DNA of 64,000 nt from an uncultured bacterium (GTDB lineage: Bacteria > Verrucomicrobiota > Lentisphaeria > Victivallales > UBA1829), in assembly GCA_902802585.1 (NCBI GenBank), contig CADCMR010000004.1, positions 1 through 64,000 of the forward strand, in the 5' to 3' direction. Every line of letters begins with the position of its first letter. Within the stretch, counting starts at the first letter, position 1. Made by a program: the position numbers and the translations under genes. Below, piece by piece: positions 56,495 through 64,000 of the stretch. The notes beneath the pieces were generated by a model. It was given only the letters and a program-made list of their open reading frames with translations, had not been told where the DNA came from and did no database searches.

Positions 56495-57982
56495 TTATTC
56501 TTCCTCGCCGAGACCGAGGTCGTCGCCGTCATCGGCGGCGGCATCGTCTTCATCGTCAAGACCGTCAAGGAAGTCGTCGCCGGAGTCGATGCCGGTGTCG
56601 TCGAATTCGTCTTCGCCGGTCATGATGTCGTTGAAGTCCTGCATGGACTGCGCCTGTTCGGCGGCAGCGCGTTCTTCGGCTTTCCTGCGCATGGCTTCGT
56701 CGTGCGCGGCCTTCATGGTGGCGAGGTCGCCCTGCGAGAAGTAGACCACGTCGCCGACTTTCGGGTAGTTGAACGTGCCGCCCGGGGAGGCGAGGACGGT
56801 GGCGACGGCGGCGTTGGCGCGGAGACGGATGACCTGCGCCTTGCAGACGTACTGGGCATCATCGGGGTCGAGGCTGGTCGCGACGGTCAGGAGGGCGCCT
56901 TCGGGGACGGCGGCGCGGAGGCGTTCGCCGTTGGAACGGAGCACGGTGCTTTCGGAACCGATGTTGACGGTAATGTAGCCGTAATCTTCGTTCACGAAGA
57001 CGACCTTGCCGACGAGGTCCTTCAGGACGGTGAAGTTGACGTTGAGCGCGTCCTCGCCTTCGCCGGAACCGGTCGGGTCGATGATGATTCTGAGGCGGCG
57101 GATTTCCTTTTCCGCCTCGGAGAGTTTCTGGGTGGCTTCTTCCGCGACCTTCTTGTAGTTCGCGGTGTTTTCTTCCGCCGTACCGAGTCCGACTTCAGCG
57201 CGCTCCACGCGGATGCGGAGCTCTTCGTTGTCCTTGACCAGGCGCTTGTGCTCGTTGACGAATTCCTCGACGGTGGTGACGTTTTCGCGGAGGAGGCGGT
57301 TGTATTCCTGGGAGTTCAGGTCAATCTCCTTGGCGTCGGGGGTGATCTGGTTGGAGACGGTGACGATGTGACCGCGGAACGCCTTCATGCGCTCAACGGT
57401 GTCGTTGGTCTTCGTGAGGAGTTCGTTGAGGGAGTTCGCAAGTTTGGAGTTGTCGGCGGAGAAAGCGTAGTTCCTGGCGGGCATGCCGAGGTTCGCGCCG
57501 TCCTTGGACATGAACTCGGAGAGGTGCTTGTCGCGGACGTAGAAATATTCCATGCGTTCGCCGATGTGGGTCTTAATCTCGGCGAGGGTGGCGTCGGTGG
57601 TCTTGTAGTTGGTGAGGCTGCCGGATTCGAGAATGTACGGCTCGTCGCCTTCGCCGTAGAACGCCTTTTCGAGCACGGTGTTGGTCACTTCGGTGAAGTT
57701 CTCGGCGATGGCGTTGCGCTGCTTGACGATCTTGTCGACCGCGGATTCCAGCTTGACCATGGCTTCCTTAACCTCCGCCGGGGTCTTGCTGATCTTGAGA
57801 TCGTCGGCGGGGATGGTCGCGGACGAATCAATCTGGCGGGAGACCTTTTCCACCGTGGCGGCGATGTCCGAACGCGACTGGGTGATCTGCTCCCTCTTCT
57901 GGAAGAGAAGCACGCCGAAGACGACCACGACGATCGCAAAGACGAAAATAAAAATATTGATGACCTTGCTGGCTTTGCTCAT
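56495..57982 (-). CDS. Membrane-anchored coiled-coil protein with acidic tail, function unknown
   Basis: The 495-residue protein has one N-terminal transmembrane helix (about residues 7-27, VINIFIFVFAIVVVVFGVLL). A long region of predicted coiled coil follows (about 30-85 and 190-300, rich in Glu, Lys, Asn and Val). A beta-rich segment comes next (about 315-410, VVFVNEDYGYITVNIGSEST, SH3-like in flavour). The last 70 residues are very acidic (EDEFDDTGIDSGDDFLDGLD and more). AGGAG nine bases before the ATG at 57982 decides the start. It leads a run with two tiny membrane genes and aroE. I do not recognise the family. Confidence 0.75.
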   Translation of the reverse strand: MSKASKVINIFIFVFAIVVVVFGVLLFQKREQITQSRSDIAATVEKVSRQIDSSATIPADDLKISKTPAEVKEAMVKLESAVDKIVKQRNAIAENFTEVTNTVLEKAFYGEGDEPYILESGSLTNYKTTDATLAEIKTHIGERMEYFYVRDKHLSEFMSKDGANLGMPARNYAFSADNSKLANSLNELLTKTNDTVERMKAFRGHIVTVSNQITPDAKEIDLNSQEYNRLLRENVTTVEEFVNEHKRLVKDNEELRIRVERAEVGLGTAEENTANYKKVAEEATQKLSEAEKEIRRLRIIIDPTGSGEGEDALNVNFTVLKDLVGKVVFVNEDYGYITVNIGSESTVLRSNGERLRAAVPEGALLTVATSLDPDDAQYVCKAQVIRLRANAAVATVLASPGGTFNYPKVGDVVYFSQGDLATMKAAHDEAMRRKAEERAAAEQAQSMQDFNDIMTGEDEFDDTGIDSGDDFLDGLDDEDDAAADDGDDLGLGEEE

Positions 57983-58150
57983 TACCGGGACTCCTGTAAT
58001 TGCGTGAAAATTATCTGATACAATATGTACACTACATCCTGTTTGGCGGAATTTCAAATCCGAACTGAAAAAAAACGTATCTTTTTTTTAGAAAAAAACG
58101 CGATTTTCTAAAGAAAACGCGGAAAACATGCCGGAACCGTCAAAAAAGAG

Positions 58151-58184
58151 TGAAAAACGGGACGGCGTCACAGCAGCGCCGTCC
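58151..58184 (-). terminator. Intrinsic terminator of the RAM-domain gene
   Basis: On the minus strand GGACGGCG (58184-58177) pairs perfectly with CGCCGTCC (58167-58160), followed by CGTTTTTC. Confidence 0.85.
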
Positions 58185-58219
58185 GTGCAGTGTACCGCCC
58201 GCGGCGCGGGCACGGAGGA

Positions 58220-58495
58220 TTAATCCATCCCGTAGGCAGCCTTGGCGTCGTAGTTGTACAGTGCGTTGAGGGAGAGAAGGGTCTTCGTATGGGTGATGCC
58301 GGGGATCTGGTTGCACATCTTGTCGGCGATGATCGCGGAGAGCTGCTGCTGGTCCTTCACGCGGGCGATGGCGGCGAGGTCGTATTCGCCGACGACGGCG
58401 TGGACTTCGACGATGCCATCGACAGCGAGGATCTCTTTTGTGACGGCTGCGAGGCTCTGACGTTCGACGTTGACCAGAATGATTGCGGTGATCAT
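58220..58495 (-). CDS. Stand-alone RAM (AsnC/Lrp ligand-binding) domain protein
   Basis: The 91-residue protein has the alpha/beta fold pattern of the Lrp/AsnC effector domain. It begins AIILVNVERQS, with VDGIVEVHAVVGEYDLAAIARVK (split by the conserved G-E-Y-D turn) and IPGITHTKTLLSL. There is no DNA-binding domain. Such SraM proteins bind amino acids and may modulate full-length Lrp relatives or enzymes. It is monocistronic, with its own promoter and terminator. Confidence 0.9.
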   Translation of the reverse strand: MITAIILVNVERQSLAAVTKEILAVDGIVEVHAVVGEYDLAAIARVKDQQQLSAIIADKMCNQIPGITHTKTLLSLNALYNYDAKAAYGMD

Positions 58496-58588
58496 GGTTC
58501 GGGGTTCCTTTACGGTTTGGTTTTATGATGAATGATTGATGTTTGTCGAATAACGGGCGCGGATGCGCCGGAAACTCCTACACCCGCT

Positions 58589-58616
58589 AAGATAGCCCAT
58601 TGTTCGGGAAATGCAA
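58589..58616 (-). promoter_or_regulatory. Promoter of the RAM-domain gene
   Basis: On the minus strand TTGCAT (58616-58611), 16 bp, TATCTT (58594-58589). It is back-to-back with the rsmD promoter. Confidence 0.6.
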
Positions 58617-58656
58617 GCGAGAAAGCACGAAAAATGCGTTTTTTTTCGAGGAAAGA

Positions 58657-58685
58657 TTGCATTTTCCATCAAAACGGGGCATATT
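58657..58685 (+). promoter_or_regulatory. Promoter of rsmD
   Basis: TTGCAT (58657-58662), 17 bp, CATATT (58680-58685). Confidence 0.6.
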
Positions 58686-58759
58686 AAGTATGCCGGAGAC
58701 GATGCCGCGCTCCGGCGACACTGTCCGCCGCCATCACGAAAAAAACAGGAGCCGAAACC

Positions 58760-59338
58760 ATGGAGATCACCGCCGGGACCGCGCTGGGACTGAAACTGGG
58801 CGAACTGCCAGAAGGGCACGGGGTGCGTCCGACCTCGGTGCGCGCCCGCAGGGCTTTTTTCGACAGCATCGGCTCCATTGAGGGGAAGACGTTCGCCGAC
58901 CTCTTCGCCGGGTCCGGCTGCATGGGGCTGGAGGCCGCCAGCCGCGGCGCATCCACGGTGGTTTTCGCCGAGGAATCGCCCGAAGCGCTCGCGCTCATCC
59001 GGCACAACATCGCACGATTCGAGCACACGAAATCGTCCGCGCGCCTTCAGGTCGTGCCGGGCACGCTTCCCGCCTCATTGAAAGTGCGCGTGATGCCGCC
59101 GCGTCCGGACATCGTGTTTGCCGATCCGCCCTACGCCAAATCCATGGACATGCTGGCGGCGCTGACCTCCGACGGGATGTTCAACGACTGGTCTTGCGGC
59201 GCGGTCTTCTACTGGGAGCTGCCCGATTTTCAGTGCGCCCTGCGTCCGCCGTCCGGACCATGGAAGCTCACCGGAATCCGCCAGCTCGGCGCGGCGAATT
59301 TCCTCCAGCTCGAACGCACGGACAAGACCGCGCGCTGA
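58760..59338 (+). CDS. rsmD: 16S rRNA (guanine966-N2)-methyltransferase RsmD-like
   Basis: The 192-residue SAM-dependent methyltransferase has family features RPTSVRARRAFFDSI at the N-terminus and the SAM-binding DLFAGSGCMGLEAASRGA. The catalytic DPPY follows (FADPPYAKSMD), then a C-terminal strand-rich part. It is expected to methylate G966 of 16S rRNA in assembling 30S subunits. AGGAGC lies upstream of the ATG at 58760. It converges with the GH35 gene (18 bp between stop codons). Confidence 0.88.
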   Translation: MEITAGTALGLKLGELPEGHGVRPTSVRARRAFFDSIGSIEGKTFADLFAGSGCMGLEAASRGASTVVFAEESPEALALIRHNIARFEHTKSSARLQVVPGTLPASLKVRVMPPRPDIVFADPPYAKSMDMLAALTSDGMFNDWSCGAVFYWELPDFQCALRPPSGPWKLTGIRQLGAANFLQLERTDKTAR

Positions 59339-59356
59339 ATCTGAAGGAAGCCTTGC

Positions 59357-61537
59357 TCAGTCTTCGCGATACACGCGGTCGTAGCGCGGCGACATGACGA
59401 GATAGCATTCCTTCCCCGCCAGCAGCGATGCCGGAATCCTCCACGGGAATCCGCAGTCGTACTGGTCCGCCACGAGCTTGCCGTCTGCGTAAATCTGCGC
59501 GACGTCGTATTTGAAGTCAAGCTCGACGAAGCCGTCCTTTCCGATCACGTCCAGTTTCTTCCAGACCAGCGGACGTGCGCCGCCCAGCTTGAGTTCCGGG
59601 GCGAACAGCTCCGGTATCTCGAACGGCGCGTTGTCCAGGTCTGTGATTTTGAGCACGGGCCGGATGGTGCGGACGCCGACCCGGAAGACTGTGAATTTCT
59701 CACCGTTCCATTTCCGGGCATCGTACGCGCCGGTCTGGACCGGGCGCACTTCCTGGCTTTCGCCTTCCACGCGGATGAGGTCGCAGTCCCGCGAGGAATA
59801 CAGCTCGCCATTGAGCCGCCGGAGCCCCAGCGCGTCCTTCCATGGGAGCGTGTGGATCCGTATCTTTCCATGTTTGAAAATCGGTCCGGCTTCCCTTGTG
59901 CCGTCCGCGAACTTGTATTCGGTCATGACGCCGGGGATGGCCGCGAAGAAAAATGTGTCGCCCATGCGGCAGACGGGCTGTGCCGTGGCGTACTCCAGCA
60001 TCTCGCCGCCCAAGTCCATGTTGAACGGCAGGAAGAACGCGATGTCGCCGACGAGGTCGATGGCGGGGAACACGACCGAACCGGTGTCGAACACGACGTT
60101 CTCCAGGTCGGCGAGCTTCGACCGGCGCTGATAGTGGTTCACGAAGACGAAGCCGGATTTGCCGTCGGTACGGAGTCCCGCGCGGATCGTCGTCGTGTCG
60201 TCGCGCTTCACCGGGATCATGGAGTCGAACGCCGGCATCGGGGCGAGCCTGTCGCCGAAGTCCTCCAGGAAGAGGTGCATCAGGTTCAGGAGCCTGTAGG
60301 AGGGGCGGATTTCGCCGTACTCGGAGACGGGCGCCTGGAAATCGTAGGACAGCATCGGGACGTCGTTCGGGTAGCCGGACGCCTTCGATTCCTGGAACGT
60401 CGAAAGCCTGCCGACCGGGTTCGTGCCGCCGTGGTACATGTAGTAGCCGGGCAGGTTGCAGCCGCTTCCGACCTTGATGAGCGCGGGCGCATAGACGTCG
60501 CAGCCCTGGATGATGTAGCGCCGGTGGTGGGTGCTTTCGAGGCCGCCGCCGATTTCGCAGGTCGCGAAGGGATAGCGTTCGTAGGGCAGCCGCCAGCCGT
60601 CGCGCCCGGTGCGGTTGGTCGGGATCAGGTCCGCGCCGATGGCGGTGTCGTTCCGCATCCGGTTGAAGAAGAAATGGGGCGAGGGCGGGAGCGTCCGGAT
60701 GCCGTTGTTCCACGGGGCGTCGCAGTAGCAACCGAAGACGGGGAGCACGCCTGTGAGGGGGATGCGCGCGCCCTCGGCGGCGTTCCAGCCCGTGACGGTG
60801 AAGATCGGCGGGTTCATGCCGCATTCGATTGAGATCGTGCGGAGCGTGTCGAGGTGGGCGGCGTTTCCGGTGAGCTCGTTTTCCAGCTGGACGCCGATGA
60901 TGGGACCGCCGTCGGCGTAGAAGAGGCCTTGAAGCTCCTTTCCGATCGCGCCGAACCAGCGGCGCACCTCGGCGAGATAGCCGTCGTTGTTCGTGCGGAG
61001 CCGGAACGGCTTTTTCAGGAGCCAGTCGGGGAATCCGCCGTTGCGGCATTCGCCGTGCGCCCAGGGACCGATGCGGACGACGACCTCAAGGCCCTGTTTT
61101 TTCGCCTCGAGCACGAAATCGCGGATGGAGAGGTTGCCGGAGAAACTGAGCTCACCCTCGACTTCCTCATGGTGAATCCAGAAGAGGTAGGTCGAGACGA
61201 CGTTGACGCCGCCCGCTTTCAGTTTCGCAAGCTCGGCGGGCCACTGGTCGCGGGCGACGCGCGAGAAATGCAGTTCGCCCATGACGGGTATCCACGGCTT
61301 GCCGTCGCGCGTAAGATACAGGCTGTTGATGCCGATCTCGCCGCCGTTTGGATTCTTCCCCCCGAGGTTGAGGTGATCCGTGAGGATTTCCGGTTTTGCG
61401 TACGGCTGGAATGTGCAGCGGATTGTCGCGGGTGTGATGTCCGAGGGGGCGGCGACCGAAAGTCCGCCGGAATCGGATTGTGCTGATGCGAAAGCTGCCG
61501 CGGTCATAAGAAGCGCTCCTGTCAGGTAAGGTTTCAT
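59357..61537 (-). CDS. Secreted GH35-family beta-galactosidase
   Basis: The 726-residue exported glycosidase has a signal peptide (MKPYLTGALLMTAAAFASAQ). The catalytic TIM barrel contains GELHFSRVARDQWP, VVVRIGPWAHGECRNGGFPD and the acid/base Glu219 in QLENEL. The nucleophile is likely Glu328 in ATCEIGGGL. This matches GH35, which removes terminal beta-galactose from plant or host glycans. C-terminal beta domains follow. The ATG at 61537 has AGGAG; the longer upstream frame lacks support. It is monocistronic with a clear promoter. Confidence 0.92.
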   Translation of the reverse strand: MKPYLTGALLMTAAAFASAQSDSGGLSVAAPSDITPATIRCTFQPYAKPEILTDHLNLGGKNPNGGEIGINSLYLTRDGKPWIPVMGELHFSRVARDQWPAELAKLKAGGVNVVSTYLFWIHHEEVEGELSFSGNLSIRDFVLEAKKQGLEVVVRIGPWAHGECRNGGFPDWLLKKPFRLRTNNDGYLAEVRRWFGAIGKELQGLFYADGGPIIGVQLENELTGNAAHLDTLRTISIECGMNPPIFTVTGWNAAEGARIPLTGVLPVFGCYCDAPWNNGIRTLPPSPHFFFNRMRNDTAIGADLIPTNRTGRDGWRLPYERYPFATCEIGGGLESTHHRRYIIQGCDVYAPALIKVGSGCNLPGYYMYHGGTNPVGRLSTFQESKASGYPNDVPMLSYDFQAPVSEYGEIRPSYRLLNLMHLFLEDFGDRLAPMPAFDSMIPVKRDDTTTIRAGLRTDGKSGFVFVNHYQRRSKLADLENVVFDTGSVVFPAIDLVGDIAFFLPFNMDLGGEMLEYATAQPVCRMGDTFFFAAIPGVMTEYKFADGTREAGPIFKHGKIRIHTLPWKDALGLRRLNGELYSSRDCDLIRVEGESQEVRPVQTGAYDARKWNGEKFTVFRVGVRTIRPVLKITDLDNAPFEIPELFAPELKLGGARPLVWKKLDVIGKDGFVELDFKYDVAQIYADGKLVADQYDCGFPWRIPASLLAGKECYLVMSPRYDRVYRED

Positions 61538-61576
61538 GGTGGCTCCTGCTTGTAAATGAATGCGTCGTTTCCGCAT

Positions 61577-61605
61577 AATATAGCGCAGGAAACGGTGTAA
61601 GGCAA
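61577..61605 (-). promoter_or_regulatory. Promoter of the GH35 gene
   Basis: On the minus strand TTGCCT (61605-61600), 17 bp, TATATT (61582-61577). Confidence 0.7.
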
Positions 61606-61647
61606 ACGAATGCGGCAAAAAAACAACGGAAACGTTTGCGCTGTAAA

Positions 61648-63678
61648 TCAGAAGTGTTCGATGGGGCACTCGGGGATGGATTCGAGGAAGGACTTGCCGT
61701 AGCTCTTCGTCATGATGCGCGGATCGAGCACCACGATGATGCCGGTGTCCGTCTTGCTGCGGATGAGGCGGCCGATGCCCTGGCGGAACTTCAGCACGGC
61801 GTCCGGGATCGAGTAGTCGCCGAACGGGTTGCCGCCGAGACGCTGGATGCGTTCGCAGCGCGCCTGGATGAGCGGGTGCGTGGGGACGGCGAACGGGAGC
61901 TTGGTGATGATGACGTTGCTGAGGGCGTCGCCGGGGACGTCGACTCCGGTCCAGAAGCTCGTCGCGCCGAAGATGACCGAGGACTTGACCTTTTTGAACT
62001 CGGAGATCATGGCGGAGCGGGAGAGCGATTCGCCGTGGACCAGCAGGTTGATGCCCTTCAGGAGGAACCCGCGCGAGAGCCTGTCCGAGCAATATTTGAG
62101 CATGTTGTAGCTCGTGAACAGCACGAACGCGCTGCCGTTGGTCTTCTCCACGAACATCCTGATTTTTTCCGCCGCCTCCTCGTTGAAGTTGCGTTCGCTG
62201 GGCTGTGGCATGTCCTTCGTGAGGTACAGCCGGACCTGTTTGCCGTAGTCGAACGGCGAGTCGAGGATCAGGCCCTCGCCGCCGCGGAATCCGACGCGGC
62301 GGGCGTAGTAGGTGAGGGAGCCGTGCACGGCGAGCGTGGCGCTGGTGAGGATGACGGGCTTGCCGGAATCGAACAGCAGGTCACGGAGAAGTTCGGAGAC
62401 GTTGAGCGGGGCGGAGGCGAGCTCAGTCTGGCGCGTGCGTGCGAATCCTGACTTGTGCCCCTCGACCCAGTAGACCTGGTCGGGCAGGGACATGTTCAGG
62501 AAGAGGTTCAGCTCTTCGCGGTAGGACATGCAGTGTTCGAGCTGCGCCTCAAGTTCGAGCTTGAATCCGGAGTCGTCCTGGTTGTCCGCGTAGGTCCGCG
62601 CGATGGTCTCGACGTCCAGGATGTTGTCGGAGACGAGGTCGCGGTATCGGCCCGGCTGCGAGAGGCGGAAGGTCTGCTCCGGGGACTTGTCGAGCGTCTC
62701 GTCGAACTGCGCGAAGAAGTCGGTCAGCGCCTCGTGCGCGTTCGCGATGCTGTTTCGGACCTGCATGGAGTCCTCGCCGGGCTTCATCAGGAGTCCGCGC
62801 CCGCTGACCGGGTTGAACAGGCGGTTCAGGGTGCCGCGGACGGCGGAGGAATAGATGTGGAGCCCGAGGTGGTTCGCGGCGTTGTCCTCCAGCGTGTGCG
62901 CTTCGTCGAACACGACGGCGCAGTGTTCGGGCAGGGGGCAGTTCTCCTGCTCCTCGATGCGGCTGATCTTCAGGTTGGTGAAGAAGAGCGCGTGGTTTGT
63001 GATGAGCAGGTCCGCCTTGTCCCACGAATGCCGGGCGCGCCAGTAGAAGCACGAATGGAAATTCTGGCATTTCGGTCCGAGGCAGGTGCTGGTCTCGCAG
63101 CAGACGCTGTTCCAGATGTGGGGATTGACGCGGAACGGGACGTCGGAGAGCGTGCCGTCGTGCGTGGTGCGGCTCCAGTCCATGAGGTTCTGGAGTTCGT
63201 TGACCGGGGCGTCCGCGGGGAGGATTTCGTCGCGGTGGCTGCCGGCGGCGAGCGCGAGGCGGCGTTTGCAGAGGTAGTTGCTCCGGCCTTTGGCGATGGC
63301 GAACGTGAATTCGACGTCCAGGAGGTTTTGGAGCAGGGGCAGGTCCTTCTTCGCGAGCTGTTCCTGGAGGTTGATGGTCTCGGTGGTAATCAGCACGCAC
63401 TGGTGCATCGCCTTGGCGTGGTAGATCGCCGGGACGAGGTAGGCGAAACTCTTGCCGACGCCGGTCGGCGCCTCGACCATGAGGTTGCGCCCGTTCTGGA
63501 ACGCCTCGGCGACGGCGCACGCCATCTCCGTCTGCTGTTCGCGGCGTTCGTAGGGGCGTCCGCCGTACTCCTCCGCCCGCTTCAGAGGAGTGTCCTCGGA
63601 GAAGAAGGCGGCGGTACGCGGGAGAGCGTCCGAAAGAGTGACCTCTTTCAGTTCATGGTCGATGACCGGTAAAATCAC
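61648..63678 (-). CDS. dinG: DinG-family ATP-dependent DNA helicase
   Basis: The 676-residue superfamily 2, XPD-like 5'-3' helicase has Walker A APTGVGKS (residues 70-77), DEAH (258-261), and a four-Cys Fe-S cluster region between them (Cys137, Cys199, Cys204, Cys210). C-terminal motifs include VILTSATL, SFWTGVDVPGD and the arginine-rich QGIGRLIRS. It is expected to unwind D-loops, R-loops or forked DNA in repair. The apparent start is GTG (63678-63676), without a clear ribosome binding site, 34 bp after rnfE. Confidence 0.9.
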   Translation of the reverse strand: MILPVIDHELKEVTLSDALPRTAAFFSEDTPLKRAEEYGGRPYERREQQTEMACAVAEAFQNGRNLMVEAPTGVGKSFAYLVPAIYHAKAMHQCVLITTETINLQEQLAKKDLPLLQNLLDVEFTFAIAKGRSNYLCKRRLALAAGSHRDEILPADAPVNELQNLMDWSRTTHDGTLSDVPFRVNPHIWNSVCCETSTCLGPKCQNFHSCFYWRARHSWDKADLLITNHALFFTNLKISRIEEQENCPLPEHCAVVFDEAHTLEDNAANHLGLHIYSSAVRGTLNRLFNPVSGRGLLMKPGEDSMQVRNSIANAHEALTDFFAQFDETLDKSPEQTFRLSQPGRYRDLVSDNILDVETIARTYADNQDDSGFKLELEAQLEHCMSYREELNLFLNMSLPDQVYWVEGHKSGFARTRQTELASAPLNVSELLRDLLFDSGKPVILTSATLAVHGSLTYYARRVGFRGGEGLILDSPFDYGKQVRLYLTKDMPQPSERNFNEEAAEKIRMFVEKTNGSAFVLFTSYNMLKYCSDRLSRGFLLKGINLLVHGESLSRSAMISEFKKVKSSVIFGATSFWTGVDVPGDALSNVIITKLPFAVPTHPLIQARCERIQRLGGNPFGDYSIPDAVLKFRQGIGRLIRSKTDTGIIVVLDPRIMTKSYGKSFLESIPECPIEHF

Positions 63679-63712
63679 GGTGTGCTACGGGCGCTTCGAA
63701 AGAAGCACCCCC

Positions 63713-64000
63713 TTATTTTGTTTTTGCAGGTTCTTCGGTGCTGAGCTTGCAGATGGAGCAGTGGCGGCAGTCGAACTCGGCGGGCGGCTCGTACTTGACG
63801 CCCGCCTTCTTCGCCTTGTGCATGTTCAGGAGGTTCATGCCGGCGAGGATGAGGCCGAGGAGGATGAATCCGCCGGGCGCCTGTCCCATGATCGCGAAGC
63901 CGTTGTCCCAGCACTGCATGCTGATGCCGAAGAGTGTTCCGGCGGCGAGGAATTCGCGGATGCAGCCGAGGCAGACGAGCACGAACGTGAATCCGAGACC
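63713..64000 (-). CDS. rnfE: Electron transport complex subunit RnfE, C-terminal part
   Basis: The gene runs off the right edge; 95 C-terminal residues are visible. The membrane segment VCLGCIREFLAAGTLFGI and the following GFILLGLILAGMNLL match the last helices of RnfE/NqrD, a subunit of the ion-pumping ferredoxin:NAD+ oxidoreductase. Beyond the last helix is an unusual hydrophilic tail with CRHCSICK (CxxCxxC) that the family normally lacks. Other rnf genes are expected to the right of the window. Confidence 0.85.
   Translation of the reverse strand, partial: GLGFTFVLVCLGCIREFLAAGTLFGISMQCWDNGFAIMGQAPGGFILLGLILAGMNLLNMHKAKKAGVKYEPPAEFDCRHCSICKLSTEEPAKTK

Noticed and set aside
63690..63709. 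Hairpin between rnfE and dinG as a terminator
   Set aside because: GGTGCTTC/GAAGCGCC pairs imperfectly and no T-run follows on the minus strand; the two genes may be co-transcribed.

Overview
The window looks like a GC-rich, Gram-negative-type bacterial chromosome from the PVC superphylum. The best guess is a gut member of Lentisphaerota (Victivallales-like). That assignment is inference, from the gene mix rather than from any rRNA: a giant beta-strand-repeat/FG-GAP protein, many unlinked secreted glycoside hydrolases, a VIT/vWA protein beside an ECF sigma factor, an Rnf complex gene and an LplT-PlsC-acyl synthetase fusion. No rRNA, CRISPR array, prophage or complete insertion sequence was seen. 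Most genes are housekeeping or hydrolase genes in short operons. Almost every transcription unit has a readable promoter (TTGNNN, 16-17 bp, TATATT-like), and many end in a clear hairpin plus T-run.

Layout. 1-732: a possible recombinase 3' end, a tRNA-Thr(CGU), short tandem repeats and the glmM promoter. 733-3013: glmM and a stand-alone left-handed beta-helix acyltransferase (amino-sugar and envelope precursors). 3102-4788: a CobS-like membrane protein with a ruined catalytic motif, and a lipase-like hydrolase. 4851-6790: a HigB-type toxin broken by one amber codon, its intact antitoxin, then a membrane protein and a lipoprotein. 6818-11162: a Ca2+/cation antiporter, a secreted protein, an MFS transporter and a thioester-reductase-like SDR. 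11323-14157: ychF and murJ. 14176-19894: a lipid block (hotdog thioesterase, LplT-PlsC-acyl-ACP synthetase fusion, divergent MarR regulator, acyl-ACP thioesterase). 19941-24324: a secreted protein, dCMP deaminase, aspartokinase and homoserine dehydrogenase. 24464-26919: a GH127 enzyme. 27050-31020: NAD+-dependent DNA ligase and, divergently, a degenerate SpoIIE/PP2C-type sensor. 31157-36233: a 1640-residue repeat protein. 36353-38942: an acyl-CoA synthetase and an intact higBA pair. 39240-41351: a double GH43-like enzyme. 41481-45268: purB, an M32 carboxypeptidase and a CPBP protease, translationally coupled. 45374-50099: an ECF sigma factor overlapping a 1410-residue anti-sigma-like/VIT/vWA/YfaP/LysM protein. 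50328-53003: a GH31-PA14 enzyme. 53225-58495: a secreted protein, plsX, rpmF, aroE, two very short genes and a coiled-coil membrane protein, then a stand-alone RAM-domain regulator. 58657-64000: rsmD, a GH35 enzyme, a DinG-family helicase and the end of rnfE.

How it fits together. GH127, GH43, GH31-PA14 and GH35 together suggest growth on arabinose-, xylose- and galactose-decorated plant polysaccharides or host glycans. Each sits alone with its own promoter rather than in a SusCD-type locus. A second theme is acyl-chain handling (PlsX, acyl-ACP thioesterase, hotdog thioesterase, two adenylate-forming synthetases, an acyl reductase-like SDR). A third is surface and envelope display. The least conventional loci are the sigma/VIT-vWA pair, the giant repeat protein without a signal peptide, and several proteins that keep their family fold but lack catalytic residues (CobS-like, PlsC domain, PP2C-like).
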